This document shows, in pieces, positions 36,694 to 47,688 of a stretch of DNA of 64,000 nt (within the stretch, counting starts at the first letter, position 1; every line of letters starts with the position of its first letter). The notes beneath the pieces are model-generated. The model was given only the letters and a program-made list of their open reading frames with translations, searched no databases and was not told where the DNA came from. A program made the position numbers and the translations under genes. The stretch is taken from contig NZ_LNYA01000034.1 of assembly GCF_001467615.1 (NCBI RefSeq), positions 42,036 through 106,035 on the forward strand, read 5' to 3'. The DNA is from Legionella erythra (GTDB lineage Bacteria > Pseudomonadota > Gammaproteobacteria > Legionellales > Legionellaceae).

Positions 36694-37232
36694 GTCGTTT
36701 TCTCAAATTTTTTGACATCCTTTTTCTCAGGATGGATAACAATCAGAGTCCGCGACTTACCGTCGCTTTGTGATAAAACATGTTGTTTCAGGGTATCATA
36801 ACGGATTTTTGGTGCTGAGAACGAATCATTGCCCTGTTCTACCCGGGCATTGCCTATCAGTTCGATAAGATGTTTGTCCGGATAATAACGAATGGAATCG
36901 GCATAGGCATGGAGCAGGGGTTTATCCAAGGCTGTCTGGGTCCAGTAATGGGCCTGATTCTCCTTATCGCCTTCGGCAATGGCGACCACCAGCTTGTTTT
37001 GTTGATTGCCTTCTGTCACTGCGCGGGCGGCACGCAGATGGGTGGTGCCCTGATCAAGCTCGACATGGCCCTGGTATTCACCGCGATGGGTTTCCTGACT
37101 TAAATCAGCCGTATCGGCAGACAACGACATGATTTTTTCGCGATCGTCGGGCATGGCCGGCAGGTTTTGCGACGCCAGCAGGAAAACACCAAAGGCAATG
37201 AATGAAATGGATTTATGCATCACGAGGCTCAT
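36690..37232 (-). CDS. lptA: LPS transport periplasmic protein LptA
   Basis: LptA forms the periplasmic bridge that carries lipopolysaccharide to LptDE. It has 180 residues with a signal peptide ([18 protein letters not shown]...) and an OstA/beta-jellyroll domain ([16 protein letters not shown] ... [19 protein letters not shown]). The frame opens at ATG 37232; an ATG at 37220 begins the signal peptide more tightly and may be the true start. It overlaps lptC by 20 bases. Confidence 0.93.
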   Translation of the reverse strand: MSLVMHKSISFIAFGVFLLASQNLPAMPDDREKIMSLSADTADLSQETHRGEYQGHVELDQGTTHLRAARAVTEGNQQNKLVVAIAEGDKENQAHYWTQTALDKPLLHAYADSIRYYPDKHLIELIGNARVEQGNDSFSAPKIRYDTLKQHVLSQSDGKSRTLIVIHPEKKDVKKFEKTT

Positions 37233-37788
37233 AGGTCGCGCGCGCTCCGCTCAATAGCTGGACATGTTTTTGTTCAAGGTAAGCTTTCATGCCTTGAGAG
37301 TGGACAATGCTGCCCGGGCGTTCAAAAATCACAGCCAGGTCGGAGGTTGCAAGTTTTTGTTGGGGGTAATAAGTTAATTCGTCTGTCTTTAAGGTGCTCT
37401 CCTCGGTATGCGCATCGCCTCCCTGGTGGACGACCACCTGGTTTAAAAAGGTAATTTCTTCACCGCGATGGATAGCGCGGGCAGAATTGGCGCGGATTTC
37501 CCAGTCGGGCTGATCATCCTGCGCAATGACAATACGGGGCCGTTTAAGCAGATGCGTGTCTTGTTTCGGGATATGCCGCAATTCCGGTGTTTCGATGTAA
37601 TTGGCCAATTTGCCGTTGGCGTCAAATTGTCTGACCGTAAGGTCTGAAATAACCGTGTCGGCTGTAATGGACAGGGTGCGCTTATCGAGGCGAACGGTTG
37701 AAGCCCTGGAACTGGCGAAATAGTAACCGGAGAAGGCTAATGCTACCAGGGCGCAAAAGAGCCAGACGGCCTGCTTGGCTGCGTTCAT
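37213..37788 (-). CDS. lptC: LPS export protein LptC
   Basis: LptC is the bitopic inner-membrane protein that hands lipopolysaccharide from LptBFG to LptA. Its 191 residues have one N-terminal transmembrane helix (~7-25, AVWLFCALVALAFSGYYFA) and a periplasmic LptC jellyroll (VRQFDANGKLANYIETPELRH; LNQVVVHQGGDAHTEES). It overlaps kdsC by four bases, the usual order. Confidence 0.93.
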   Translation of the reverse strand: MNAAKQAVWLFCALVALAFSGYYFASSRASTVRLDKRTLSITADTVISDLTVRQFDANGKLANYIETPELRHIPKQDTHLLKRPRIVIAQDDQPDWEIRANSARAIHRGEEITFLNQVVVHQGGDAHTEESTLKTDELTYYPQQKLATSDLAVIFERPGSIVHSQGMKAYLEQKHVQLLSGARATYEPRDA

Positions 37789-38318
37789 GAGGCAAAATAC
37801 CCCGCTAAGGCCGCATCCTGTTTCTGCTGGGCGCTGAGTAATAAATCGCAGACTTCCCGCACCGCACCGCGGCCGCCATGCTGATCGGTAACCCAGGCGG
37901 CAAATTCCTTGACTTGCCTGACGGCGTTGGCCACCGCAATGCCCATACCGACACGCTGGATAATGGGCAAATCGGGTAAATCATCGCCAATGTAGGCGAT
38001 TTCATCGAGATTGAAACCAAGACGCTCCCTCAGTTGCTCAAAGGCACTGCGCTTGTCGACCTGGCCTTTGAAATAGTGGGTAATGCCCAATTGCTGCATG
38101 CGGTGATCAATGACCGCGTTGCGGGCGGTGGTAATGACGGCGACATCAATGCCGGCAGCCATCAACAGTTTCAATCCCATGCCGTCCTGAACATGGAAGG
38201 CTTTTAATTCATTGCCATGGTTGTCCAGGTACAACAGTCCATCGGTTAAAACCCCATCCACATCGCAGATGAGGCATCGAATTTTCTTAGCTTTTTCAAT
38301 CAGATTATTCATTTTCAC
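37785..38318 (-). CDS. kdsC: 3-deoxy-D-manno-octulosonate 8-phosphate phosphatase
   Basis: KdsC dephosphorylates KDO-8-phosphate on the way to the inner core of lipopolysaccharide. It is a HAD-family phosphatase of 177 residues with the nucleophile motif CDVDGVLTDGLLY, VITTARNAVIDHR (motif II) and IAYIGDDLPDLPI (motif IV). It begins five bases after kdsD. Confidence 0.96.
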   Translation of the reverse strand: MKMNNLIEKAKKIRCLICDVDGVLTDGLLYLDNHGNELKAFHVQDGMGLKLLMAAGIDVAVITTARNAVIDHRMQQLGITHYFKGQVDKRSAFEQLRERLGFNLDEIAYIGDDLPDLPIIQRVGMGIAVANAVRQVKEFAAWVTDQHGGRGAVREVCDLLLSAQQKQDAALAGYFAS

Positions 38319-38323
38319 TTGCC

Positions 38324-39286
38324 TTAAAAAACGCCTGCGCGCAGCAGGTCATGAAGATGGATAACGGCAACGGGCCGCTGTTCCTCATCAATCACCACGA
38401 GCGAGGTGATGGTGTATTTTTGCATAATGGCCAGGGCTTCTGCAGCCAGTGTACCGGCCTTGATTGTTTTACATTGCCGGCTCATAACAGCCGTTAACGG
38501 GGTGGTGTTGATGTCGAAATGGTTGGTTAGTGTGCGGCGGATGTCGCCGTCGGTGTAAACGCCGGTTAAACGGCCATGGCTATTTACCACGCAGGTCATG
38601 CCCAGTTTTTTGGCGGTGACTTCAATCAGCGCGTCGCTGATGGTGGCGTGTTCGCTGACCAGCGGCAATTCGTCGCCGCGGTGGCAGAGTTCGTCGATTT
38701 TAAGCAGCAGGCGCCGGCCCAGGGCACCGCCAGGATGCGAAAGGGCAAAGTCCTCGGCGCTAAAGCCTCTGGCCTGCAGCAGCGCGATGGCCAAGGCATC
38801 GCCCATCACCAGCGACACGGTGGTGCTGGTGGTTGGCGCGAGCCCAAGCGGGCAGGCTTCCTGCTCAATGCTAATGTCTAAGTTGACGTCGGCCGTTTTG
38901 GCAAGCGTGGACTGGGTGTTGCCGGTCAGGGCAATTAAAGGGATCTCCAGGCGCTTTAACATGGGCAGGAGAACCACAATTTCACTGGTGTTACCGGAGT
39001 TGGAAATGGCTAAGACGACATCCTGCCGGGTAATCATGCCCAGATCACCGTGGCAGGCTTCCCCGGGGTGCATGAAAAAGGCAGGCGTGCCGGTGCTGGC
39101 TAGGGTGGCGGCAATTTTATTGGCGATATGGCCGGACTTTCCCATGCCCGTCACCACCACGCGCCCTTTGCAGGCCAGTAAGATTTCACAGGCTTTTTCA
39201 AAGCGTTCGTCAATGCGTTGCGTCAAGTCAAAAACGGCTTTCGCTTCTGTCTCGATAACGGCAAGACCCAATTGGCAAAAATTCAT
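38324..39286 (-). CDS. kdsD: D-arabinose-5-phosphate isomerase
   Basis: KdsD converts ribulose 5-phosphate to arabinose 5-phosphate, the KDO precursor. An N-terminal SIS domain (VVVTGMGKSGHIANKIAATL, HPGEACHGDLGM) is followed by two CBS domains that probably sense nucleotides (GVYTDGDIRRTL in the first, ITSLVVIDEEQRPVAVIHLH in the second). The frame is open to 39355, but comparison with the known N-terminus favours the ATG at 39286, giving 320 residues. No clear ribosome-binding site precedes it. It heads the kdsD-kdsC-lptCAB-trpGDC run and diverges from mlaF. Confidence 0.95.
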   Translation of the reverse strand: MNFCQLGLAVIETEAKAVFDLTQRIDERFEKACEILLACKGRVVVTGMGKSGHIANKIAATLASTGTPAFFMHPGEACHGDLGMITRQDVVLAISNSGNTSEIVVLLPMLKRLEIPLIALTGNTQSTLAKTADVNLDISIEQEACPLGLAPTTSTTVSLVMGDALAIALLQARGFSAEDFALSHPGGALGRRLLLKIDELCHRGDELPLVSEHATISDALIEVTAKKLGMTCVVNSHGRLTGVYTDGDIRRTLTNHFDINTTPLTAVMSRQCKTIKAGTLAAEALAIMQKYTITSLVVIDEEQRPVAVIHLHDLLRAGVF

Positions 39287-39436
39287 AGAGGATGAATGTT
39301 TGTTAAGCTGGCGGCTATTGTAACAGAAACGATTTTTCTTTGCATGCGACTCCACGCAATTGCCTTAAACGCCGTCAAGTCAGAAGAATGCAGTTGCCTT
39401 ATGGTTTAAAATTCGCAAAATTGTATCCTTCCAGTA

Positions 39437-39442
39437 TATAAT
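39437..39442 (+). promoter_or_regulatory. Candidate -10 element for the mla operon
   Basis: TATAAT lies 29-34 bases before the mlaF ATG in the 184-base divergent region between kdsD and mlaF. No good -35 hexamer is seen at 16-18 bp. TTCGCA at 39412 is 19 bp away. Confidence 0.35.
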
Positions 39443-39470
39443 TACCAATTGACCTGAATGGGAACCCATC

Positions 39471-40268
39471 ATGCGAGATAATCTGGTGCAAATCAGCAAG
39501 TTGACTTTTATGCGCGGCGACAAGTGCATTTTTGACAACGTTGATATGACTGTCGAGCGCGGAAAAATTACGGCCATTATGGGTCCGAGCGGCAGCGGCA
39601 AGACGACGTTGCTGCGCCTGATTGGTGCACAGCTTGCCCCGGATTCGGGGGAGATCCGCGTAGACGGGCAGAACCTGCACCAGCTTTCCCGCAAGGCGCT
39701 TCTTGATGCGCGGCGAAAAATGGGCCTGTTGTTCCAAAGCAGTGCCCTGTTTACCCATTTGAATGTTTTTGAAAACGTGGCATTCCCTTTGCGCGAGCAC
39801 ACGGAGTTGAATGAAACGATGCTGCGTGACGTGGTGCTGATGAAGCTCGAGGCCGTAGGCTTAAGGGGCGGCTCGGAACTGATGCCGGCTGAGTTATCCG
39901 GCGGCATGGTGCGGCGGGTGGCGTTGGCACGAACCATTGCCCTTGATCCGCAATTGATGATGTATGATGAACCCTTTACCGGCCAGGATCCCATTTCCAT
40001 GGGGGTTCTGGTGCGTTTAATCAAGCGCTTGAACCAGTTGTTGGGTACGACCACGATTATCGTATCCCATGATGTGGAGGAAACCTGTTCAATCGCTGAC
40101 TATGCTTACCTCATCGCCGGCGGCCGCCTCATCGGTCATGGCACGCCGCTTGCCTTAAAACAATCGACAGAGCCGCAGATTAAGCAGTTTATGCATGGAG
40201 AAGCTGACGGCGTGGTGCCGTTTCATTATCCTGCAAAACCCTATACTGAGGAGTTGTTAGATGCTTGA
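39471..40268 (+). CDS. mlaF: Phospholipid transport ABC ATPase MlaF
   Basis: The ATPase of the Mla system, which moves phospholipids between outer and inner membranes and keeps the outer leaflet asymmetric. It has 265 residues with Walker [14 protein letters not shown], signature [17 protein letters not shown] and Walker [16 protein letters not shown]. It overlaps mlaE by eight bases and starts the mlaFEDCB run. Confidence 0.96.
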   Translation: MRDNLVQISKLTFMRGDKCIFDNVDMTVERGKITAIMGPSGSGKTTLLRLIGAQLAPDSGEIRVDGQNLHQLSRKALLDARRKMGLLFQSSALFTHLNVFENVAFPLREHTELNETMLRDVVLMKLEAVGLRGGSELMPAELSGGMVRRVALARTIALDPQLMMYDEPFTGQDPISMGVLVRLIKRLNQLLGTTTIIVSHDVEETCSIADYAYLIAGGRLIGHGTPLALKQSTEPQIKQFMHGEADGVVPFHYPAKPYTEELLDA

Positions 40269-41043
40269 TAGAATGGCGCGCTTCGGCGGGCGTGGTTTGA
40301 ATACAGTGCAGGCTGTAGGCAATTCCGGTCTTTTTTTACTGGGGGTTTTAGCCCGCAAGCCTGATTTGCCGCGATTATGGCCGGCATTGCGTGTGCAGCT
40401 TTACTCGGTTGGTTTTCTTTCTTTTTTAATTATTGTTGTATCGGCGTTGTTTATTGGTATGGTGGTGGGGTTACAGGGGTATAATACCCTGCAAAAATTC
40501 GGCGCTGCCAGCCAATTGGGTCAATTGCTGGCCTTAAGTATTGCGCGTGAACTGGGTCCGGTGATCAGCGCCTTGCTGTTTGCCGGCCGTGCCGGTTCTG
40601 CCTTAACGGCAGAAATTGGCCTCATGAAGGCCACCGAGCAATTGGCCAGTATGGACATGATGGGGGTGGATCCCTTGGGCCGAGTGATTTATCCGCGTTT
40701 TTTAGCGGGGTTGATTTCCTTGCCTTTACTGGCCCTGATTTTCTCAGCGGTTGCGGTCTATGGCGGGTATTTCATTGGTGTGGACTGGTTGGGCGTGGAC
40801 GCAGGAAGCTTCTGGTCCAATATGCAGGCTTCTGTTAACTTCCGTCTCGACGTGGTTAGCGGAATAATTAAAAGTATGGTTTTCGCTTTTGTTGTAGTGT
40901 GGATAGCTGTTTATCAGGGATTCAGTTGTATTCCTACTGCCGAAGGTATTAGTCAAGCAACAACCCGAACCGTTGTGTATTCATCATTGGCTGTGTTGGG
41001 GCTTGATTTTTTATTGACAGCAATGATGATTGGAGGTTGGTGA
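40261..41043 (+). CDS. mlaE: Phospholipid transport permease MlaE
   Basis: The inner-membrane permease of the Mla transporter, 260 residues with about five to six hydrophobic segments. The MlaE/YrbE signatures are [40 protein letters not shown] and [14 protein letters not shown]. The DNA from about 40860 to 41040 looks somewhat more AT-rich than the start of the gene, without any break in the frame. Confidence 0.96.
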   Translation: MLDRMARFGGRGLNTVQAVGNSGLFLLGVLARKPDLPRLWPALRVQLYSVGFLSFLIIVVSALFIGMVVGLQGYNTLQKFGAASQLGQLLALSIARELGPVISALLFAGRAGSALTAEIGLMKATEQLASMDMMGVDPLGRVIYPRFLAGLISLPLLALIFSAVAVYGGYFIGVDWLGVDAGSFWSNMQASVNFRLDVVSGIIKSMVFAFVVVWIAVYQGFSCIPTAEGISQATTRTVVYSSLAVLGLDFLLTAMMIGGW

Positions 41044-41046
41044 ATC

Positions 41047-41523
41047 ATGAGCAAACAACGATATATTGATATCAGTGTAGGACTCTTTATGCTGTTGGGT
41101 TTACTGGCTTTCCTGGTCATGGCGATGAAAGTAAGCGGTATGTCCAGCTTTTCATCCACAAAAAGCTATCACGTCACGGCGGATTTTACGGATATCGGCG
41201 GGTTGAAGGTGCGAGCACCGGTTACCATTGCCGGGGTTAAGATTGGTGAAGTGACGGGCATTGAATTGCAGCCCGGCGAATTAAATGCCAAGGTGACCAT
41301 GCTGCTTCGCAGCGACAAACCGATTCCCTATGAGGATGTGTCGGCACGCATCCTGACAGAAGGCTTGCTGGGCTCAAACTACATCAGCATTGTCCCTGGT
41401 TTTGAGGATGAAGGCGAAGGCAAACACCCCTACCTTCGCGAAGGCGATGTGATTGCCAAAACCCAGGAAGCCATCATTCTGGAAAATTTAATTGGACAAC
41501 TCTTATTCAATATTAAGAAATAG
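41047..41523 (+). CDS. mlaD: Phospholipid transport MCE protein MlaD
   Basis: MlaD is anchored in the inner membrane and forms the hexameric MCE ring through which lipid passes. In 158 residues it has an N-terminal helix (~10-28, GLFMLLGLLAFLVMAMKV) and one MCE domain (YHVTADFTDIGGLKVRAPV; GVKIGEVTGIEL). Length is typical of the short MlaD form. Confidence 0.95.
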   Translation: MSKQRYIDISVGLFMLLGLLAFLVMAMKVSGMSSFSSTKSYHVTADFTDIGGLKVRAPVTIAGVKIGEVTGIELQPGELNAKVTMLLRSDKPIPYEDVSARILTEGLLGSNYISIVPGFEDEGEGKHPYLREGDVIAKTQEAIILENLIGQLLFNIKK

Positions 41524-41531
41524 GAACGACA

Positions 41532-42137
41532 ATGAAAAAAATTAAAACCTTTGTTTTTCTCATGGCCTGTTCGTTAATCTCGTCGTTGTGGGCCGCTTCT
41601 TCCCCCGTCCCGATGCTTGAGACCGCAGCGAATCAGATTCTTTCCACGCTGGAAAAGAACAAAGCCACCTTAAAAAATAACCCCCAGGTGATTTACCGCG
41701 CCGTGGAGCAATCACTGCTGCCCAATGTTGATGTCAGCGGCATGTCGCGCTCCGTGCTCGGACGCCAAGCCTGGATGAAAGCCACCCCGAGCGAACGTCA
41801 GCAATTCTCCGAGGCGTTTACGCAACTGGTTATTCGTACTTATGCCAGTCCTTTGGCCGAATACACGGATGAAACAGTAAAATTTTTACCTGTCCGCGGC
41901 TCGCTTGAAGGCCGGTTTTTGCGCGTGAACAGTTTAATTGTCCGTTCAAATGGCAAAAATATTCCACTGAGCTATAGTCTCGTGGCTAAAAATGGCCAGT
42001 GGAAGATTTATGATCTGAGCGTGGAAGGGGTGAGCCTGCTGCAAAGTTTCCGCTCCCAATTTGCCCAGGCGCTGCAGAATTCCAATATGCAGGAACTCAT
42101 TAAGCAAATGCGCGAACGCAGTAAAAAAGCAGCTTAA
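41532..42137 (+). CDS. mlaC: Periplasmic phospholipid-binding protein MlaC
   Basis: MlaC shuttles phospholipid between MlaA at the outer membrane and MlaD. It has 201 residues with a signal peptide (MKKIKTFVFLMACSLISSLWA|ASS) and a Tol/NTF2-like lipid-binding fold (RQAWMKATPSERQQFSEAFT; WKIYDLSVEGVSLLQSFRSQ). The outer-membrane partner mlaA is not in the window. Confidence 0.95.
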   Translation: MKKIKTFVFLMACSLISSLWAASSPVPMLETAANQILSTLEKNKATLKNNPQVIYRAVEQSLLPNVDVSGMSRSVLGRQAWMKATPSERQQFSEAFTQLVIRTYASPLAEYTDETVKFLPVRGSLEGRFLRVNSLIVRSNGKNIPLSYSLVAKNGQWKIYDLSVEGVSLLQSFRSQFAQALQNSNMQELIKQMRERSKKAA

Positions 42138-42138
42138 C

Positions 42139-42411
42139 ATGGCAAATTTCAAACCAGACAATCAAATAACGTTTGCGACGGCCGAGACTTGCCGTCGCCG
42201 CCTGGTCGATTTTATTAAAACTAACCATGAGCCCGAGGTGGTCGTGGATTTAAGCGAAGTCAACCATTGCGACAGTGCGGGCCTTGCCCTGTTGATTGAG
42301 GCACAACGCCTGTGCAGGCAATTGCATAAGCGCTGCCAGATCATTAATATTCCGCCTTTAGTCCATGCGCTGGCTGAATTTTGCGGTTTGGAAAAAATAG
42401 TCGTCTCCTGA
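42139..42411 (+). CDS. mlaB: STAS-domain protein MlaB
   Basis: MlaB is the small STAS subunit that stabilises and activates MlaF. A longer frame starts inside mlaC at 42061, but the ATG at 42139, one base after the mlaC stop, gives a normal 90-residue protein. VVVDLSEVNHCDSAGLALLI is the STAS signature with the Asp-Ser pair. Confidence 0.92.
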   Translation: MANFKPDNQITFATAETCRRRLVDFIKTNHEPEVVVDLSEVNHCDSAGLALLIEAQRLCRQLHKRCQIINIPPLVHALAEFCGLEKIVVS

Positions 42412-42473
42412 CACGTCAGGCAAAAGAACCGGGATGAGAAAGCGATCGTCTCTGAATAAAGTGGAACTGTTGT

Positions 42474-44735
<2,262 letters not shown>

Positions 44736-44772
44736 TTTTTGTTTATAGTATTTTTATCCTCGAGGGATCATC

Positions 44773-45387
44773 ATGTTAAATGAAAAGGAATGGCTTAAAA
44801 CCCTTAATGAGATTCAGGCTATAGCGCAGAATGGTCTTGCGTATTGTAGTAATGATTTTGATCGCGAAAGGTATATGCAATTGCGAGATATTGCCGCCCG
44901 GCTTGCCGCGATGGGAAGTGACAAGGTGGGAGACATTGCCCATCTATTCAGTTTTGAAACAGGCTACGCAACGCCTAAGCTTGATGTGCGGGCCTTTATT
45001 GTTAAAAACGATAAGGTATTGCTGGTTCAGGAAAAATCCGATGGTTTATGGACCTTGCCGGGCGGGTGGATAGATGTGAATGAGTCGCCTTCGGAGTCGG
45101 TCATGCGCGAAACCCGCGAAGAAACCGGCTATGGGGTTCGCGTAATCCGCTTAATGGCGCTCTGGGACAAGCTCAAGCACGATCATCCCCCGCAATGGCC
45201 GCATGCCTATAAATGTTTTTTTCATTGTGAAATCGAATCAGGTGAGGCTCAGGCCAACAATGAAATTGCCGAGGTGGGTTTTTTTGCCCGGGATAAGCTG
45301 CCGCCTTTATCCATCCACCGCGTGACAGAAAAGCAGATCTTGCGACTTTATGATGCCCTGAATGAACGAGAAGCATTGTTTGATTAA
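44773..45387 (+). CDS. NUDIX hydrolase with N-terminal accessory domain
   Basis: A 204-residue NUDIX pyrophosphatase. Residues ~1-65 match the helical domain often found before NUDIX domains of this size. The Nudix box runs GGWIDVNESPSESVMRETRE followed directly by ETGYGV, with all acidic metal ligands (REtrEEtG). Substrates in this subgroup are nucleoside diphosphate-linked compounds; the exact one is unknown. GAGGG precedes the ATG. Confidence 0.9.
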   Translation: MLNEKEWLKTLNEIQAIAQNGLAYCSNDFDRERYMQLRDIAARLAAMGSDKVGDIAHLFSFETGYATPKLDVRAFIVKNDKVLLVQEKSDGLWTLPGGWIDVNESPSESVMRETREETGYGVRVIRLMALWDKLKHDHPPQWPHAYKCFFHCEIESGEAQANNEIAEVGFFARDKLPPLSIHRVTEKQILRLYDALNEREALFD

Positions 45388-45401
45388 TCCAAAGTGAGTC
45401 A

Positions 45402-45474
45402 GCCGCCTGCCGCAGGAATACCCGGGCTGGATGCAGGTCTTGCAATCCGGGTGTCGAAACAACCATCCGGCGGC
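45402..45474. repeat. Nested inverted repeats between convergent genes
   Basis: GCCGCC (45402-45407) pairs with GGCGGC (45469-45474), and within it ACCCGG (45420-45425) pairs with CCGGGT (45447-45452), with GATGCA/TGCAATC closer in. The stretch lies in the 119-base gap between two converging stops and could fold as a bidirectional terminator or be a dispersed structured repeat. Confidence 0.4.
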
Positions 45475-45506
45475 GCGCTGAGAAAAGGAGCCTTCAAGCT
45501 GAGGGC

Positions 45507-46532
45507 CTATTGGGGGGAACTGATGGTGATTTTTCCTTTATTTATCTGGTCATTCAACTCAAAAAAATCAGTGGGTTCCAAATTGGCTTGTTGCTCAATA
45601 AAGCGAATACGCTGTGCCAGGCTGCCTTTAAAATTAAGCGTCTCCCTCTGCAAAATCAATTTTTCCTTCAAGGCGCTGATTAAGTCGCCGGCTGTGGCCT
45701 TGTCCTTTTTATAATATTGTTTATACAGCTGATCCACCACGTCGGTATGATGACGAAACAAGTGCCTGGTGACCGCGAGTTTTACTTTTGATCCAAAGAA
45801 TGAACAGGTGTCCGGGTTGTTGCTTTTGCTGTAGTCCCTCAACACTTCCAGGGCCGCGAGAAAGTCACGGCGCTCATCTTTAACGGATTGTGCCTGTTTA
45901 ACGGATTGCTCCTGGCCAGCCCCTTTGTTCCATAATTGGGTATAGCTTTTGGGGAAGGGTTTGGGCGGCACAGGATACTTAATCTTGCGTATGACGACAT
46001 ACTGTGACTCTGTTGCTTCAGCTTGATGTTCTTCCGCCTTCAACAGAGGCTTCACAATCTCCTGGCGAAGGTTATCGACAAAGTTAGTCTTTGCGGCTTG
46101 TTGGGGGGCGAAGGACACGCCAACAGCCTGGGTAAAGCGATTGCCAAATAACTCGTTGATTATTTTTAATTTTTCATGTGGGTTTTTTGCCTGGTCGATA
46201 TGAGTACCCACTAAAATCAGTTTGGCGTTTGGATTTATCCTTTGAAATGTATCAATATCTTCAATTGCGTACTGCACCGATTCCGGTGTTGCCTGGCTTA
46301 AATCAACACAATAGATTAATGCATCGGAATCCTTAACCCATAATGGAAACACATCAAGAGACATCGTGGCCTCTACAACGGTGACGCGCTCATCCCCGAC
46401 ATCAAATTTACTTTCTTCGGTGCCATAAGAAAGAGAGGGCGCTGTCTCATGAGGTTTTCCTGCCAAGGAAAGCCTGAGCTTCGATTTACCTGAACCGATT
46501 GGTCCAAAGGCAATATTACCAGGGTTTATGCT
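45507..46532 (-). CDS. Divergent Rab/Ras-like GTPase, start codon unclear; effector candidate
   Basis: The first standard start codon is a TTG at 46466, but the same frame stays open 22 codons further upstream, to a stop at 46535-46533, and that extension encodes a perfect P-loop, GPIGSGKS. Read from an ATA codon at 46529, the protein would begin NPGNIAFGPIGSGKS, the normal distance for a small GTPase. Further motifs are weak: NKxD reads THID (LILVGTHIDQAK) and the DxxG motif is not clear. A helical ~140-residue tail follows (residues ~180-320 from TTG), carrying KDERRDFLAALEVL. The gene may use a rare start or be a decayed copy. Rab-like GTPases in this kind of organism are often secreted effectors; that role is inferred. 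Confidence 0.6.
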   Translation of the reverse strand, partial: SINPGNIAFGPIGSGKSKLRLSLAGKPHETAPSLSYGTEESKFDVGDERVTVVEATMSLDVFPLWVKDSDALIYCVDLSQATPESVQYAIEDIDTFQRINPNAKLILVGTHIDQAKNPHEKLKIINELFGNRFTQAVGVSFAPQQAAKTNFVDNLRQEIVKPLLKAEEHQAEATESQYVVIRKIKYPVPPKPFPKSYTQLWNKGAGQEQSVKQAQSVKDERRDFLAALEVLRDYSKSNNPDTCSFFGSKVKLAVTRHLFRHHTDVVDQLYKQYYKKDKATAGDLISALKEKLILQRETLNFKGSLAQRIRFIEQQANLEPTDFFELNDQINKGKITISSPQ

Positions 46533-46626
46533 TTAAAAAATAAATGCAGAACAATGGGTCAGATGAGCAACTGTTCGTCAAATGCTATTGCCGTTATAAT
46601 CGCCAAAAAAAATGAGGAAAATGGGT

Positions 46627-47646
46627 ATGTTTGATGTAACCAACTGGGCCTATGCAGATGGTCCACCTCAATCAACCGCTGTGATTAAAAGCCGTCCTGA
46701 GGATTTTCAAGTCAATGAAAAACTGGGTTTTGAATTAAGCGGTGAGGGCGAGCACCTTTATCTTTACATTGAAAAGCGGGGATTAAATACGGAAGAATTG
46801 GTCAAAGCATTGGCGGCCTGCCTTAACAAGCCGGTCAAAGCGTTTTCCTATGCCGGTTTAAAGGACAAGCTGGCTGTCACCCGCCAATGGATTTGTGTAC
46901 ACAGCCTACACGATGATGTGTCGAATCCTGATTCCTTAGCGGGTGAGGGCTGGCAGGTTCTTGCCAGCAAGCGGCATCTTAAAAAATTAAAAACCGGGGT
47001 TTTAGCTGCAAATGGGTTTAAACTCATGCTCAGAGAGATTGCTAATCCGCAAGATGTCGAAACCCGCTTATCCCGTGTTCAGCAACAAGGGGTGCCTAAC
47101 TATTTTGGCGATCAACGGTTTGGCAGTCAGAATCTTGAAAAAGCCTGGCGGCTTCTCACCACGGATTATCGGGTTAAAAATCCTTTTTTGCGAGGCATGT
47201 ATTATTCTGCGGCCCGGTCGTTTTTATTTAACCAGATTTTATCGGCACGGGTCAGTCAAAAGACCTGGAACCGGGCACTTGCTGGCGATGTGATGCAGCT
47301 TTCGGGCACGCACAGCATTTTTAGTCTGGATGAGGTCGAAGACGGTATTCAACAACGCATCAATGAATTTGATATTTCACCGGCAGCGCCGTTGTGGGGC
47401 GAGGGCAACGAGAAGGCAAGTCTTGCTGCTCTTGAAACCCAACAGCAAGCGCTTGAACCTTACACGGATTGGTGTAAAGGCCTCATAGCCCATGATTTAA
47501 AACGCGCTTACCGTCCCCTGGTTTTGGCCGTGAATCAGTTCAGTTGGGTGTGGCAAGATGAACATACAGTGGAATTGCAGTTTGAATTACCGCCCGGCAG
47601 TTATGCCACCAGCGTGGTGCGTGAGCTGGTCAAAAGCCCTGTATGA
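46627..47646 (+). CDS. truD: tRNA pseudouridine synthase TruD
   Basis: TruD makes pseudouridine 13 in tRNA-Glu. It has about 340 residues. KAFSYAGLKDKLAVTRQW carries the catalytic Asp of the TruD family (GxKD), and VPNYFGDQRFGSQNLEKA is the other hallmark. ATG codons occur at 46612, 46621 and 46627; GAGGAAA at 46614-46620 is best spaced for 46627, which gives MFDVTNW as the start. Confidence 0.95.
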   Translation: MFDVTNWAYADGPPQSTAVIKSRPEDFQVNEKLGFELSGEGEHLYLYIEKRGLNTEELVKALAACLNKPVKAFSYAGLKDKLAVTRQWICVHSLHDDVSNPDSLAGEGWQVLASKRHLKKLKTGVLAANGFKLMLREIANPQDVETRLSRVQQQGVPNYFGDQRFGSQNLEKAWRLLTTDYRVKNPFLRGMYYSAARSFLFNQILSARVSQKTWNRALAGDVMQLSGTHSIFSLDEVEDGIQQRINEFDISPAAPLWGEGNEKASLAALETQQQALEPYTDWCKGLIAHDLKRAYRPLVLAVNQFSWVWQDEHTVELQFELPPGSYATSVVRELVKSPV

Positions 47647-47650
47647 GGCG

Positions 47651-47680
47651 TCAAGGCCGGGTTAATTAACCCGGCCTTGA
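47651..47680. terminator. Perfect 30-bp palindrome between convergent genes
   Basis: TCAAGGCCGGGTT at 47651 is mirrored to 47680 around central AATT, a flawless 30-bp inverted repeat with almost no loop, four bases after the truD stop and nine before the opposite gene's stop. No T run follows on either strand. It could form a bidirectional terminator hairpin. Confidence 0.5.
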
Positions 47681-47688
47681 GCGTACTA

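Noticed and set aside
38598-39323. 241-residue open frame opposite kdsD
   Set aside because: Entirely antisense to the well-supported kdsD; Ser/Arg-rich composition typical of a shadow frame; no ribosome-binding site or motif.
39380-40054. 224-residue open frame opposite mlaF
   Set aside because: Antisense to mlaF with shadow-like Arg/Ser composition and no family motif.
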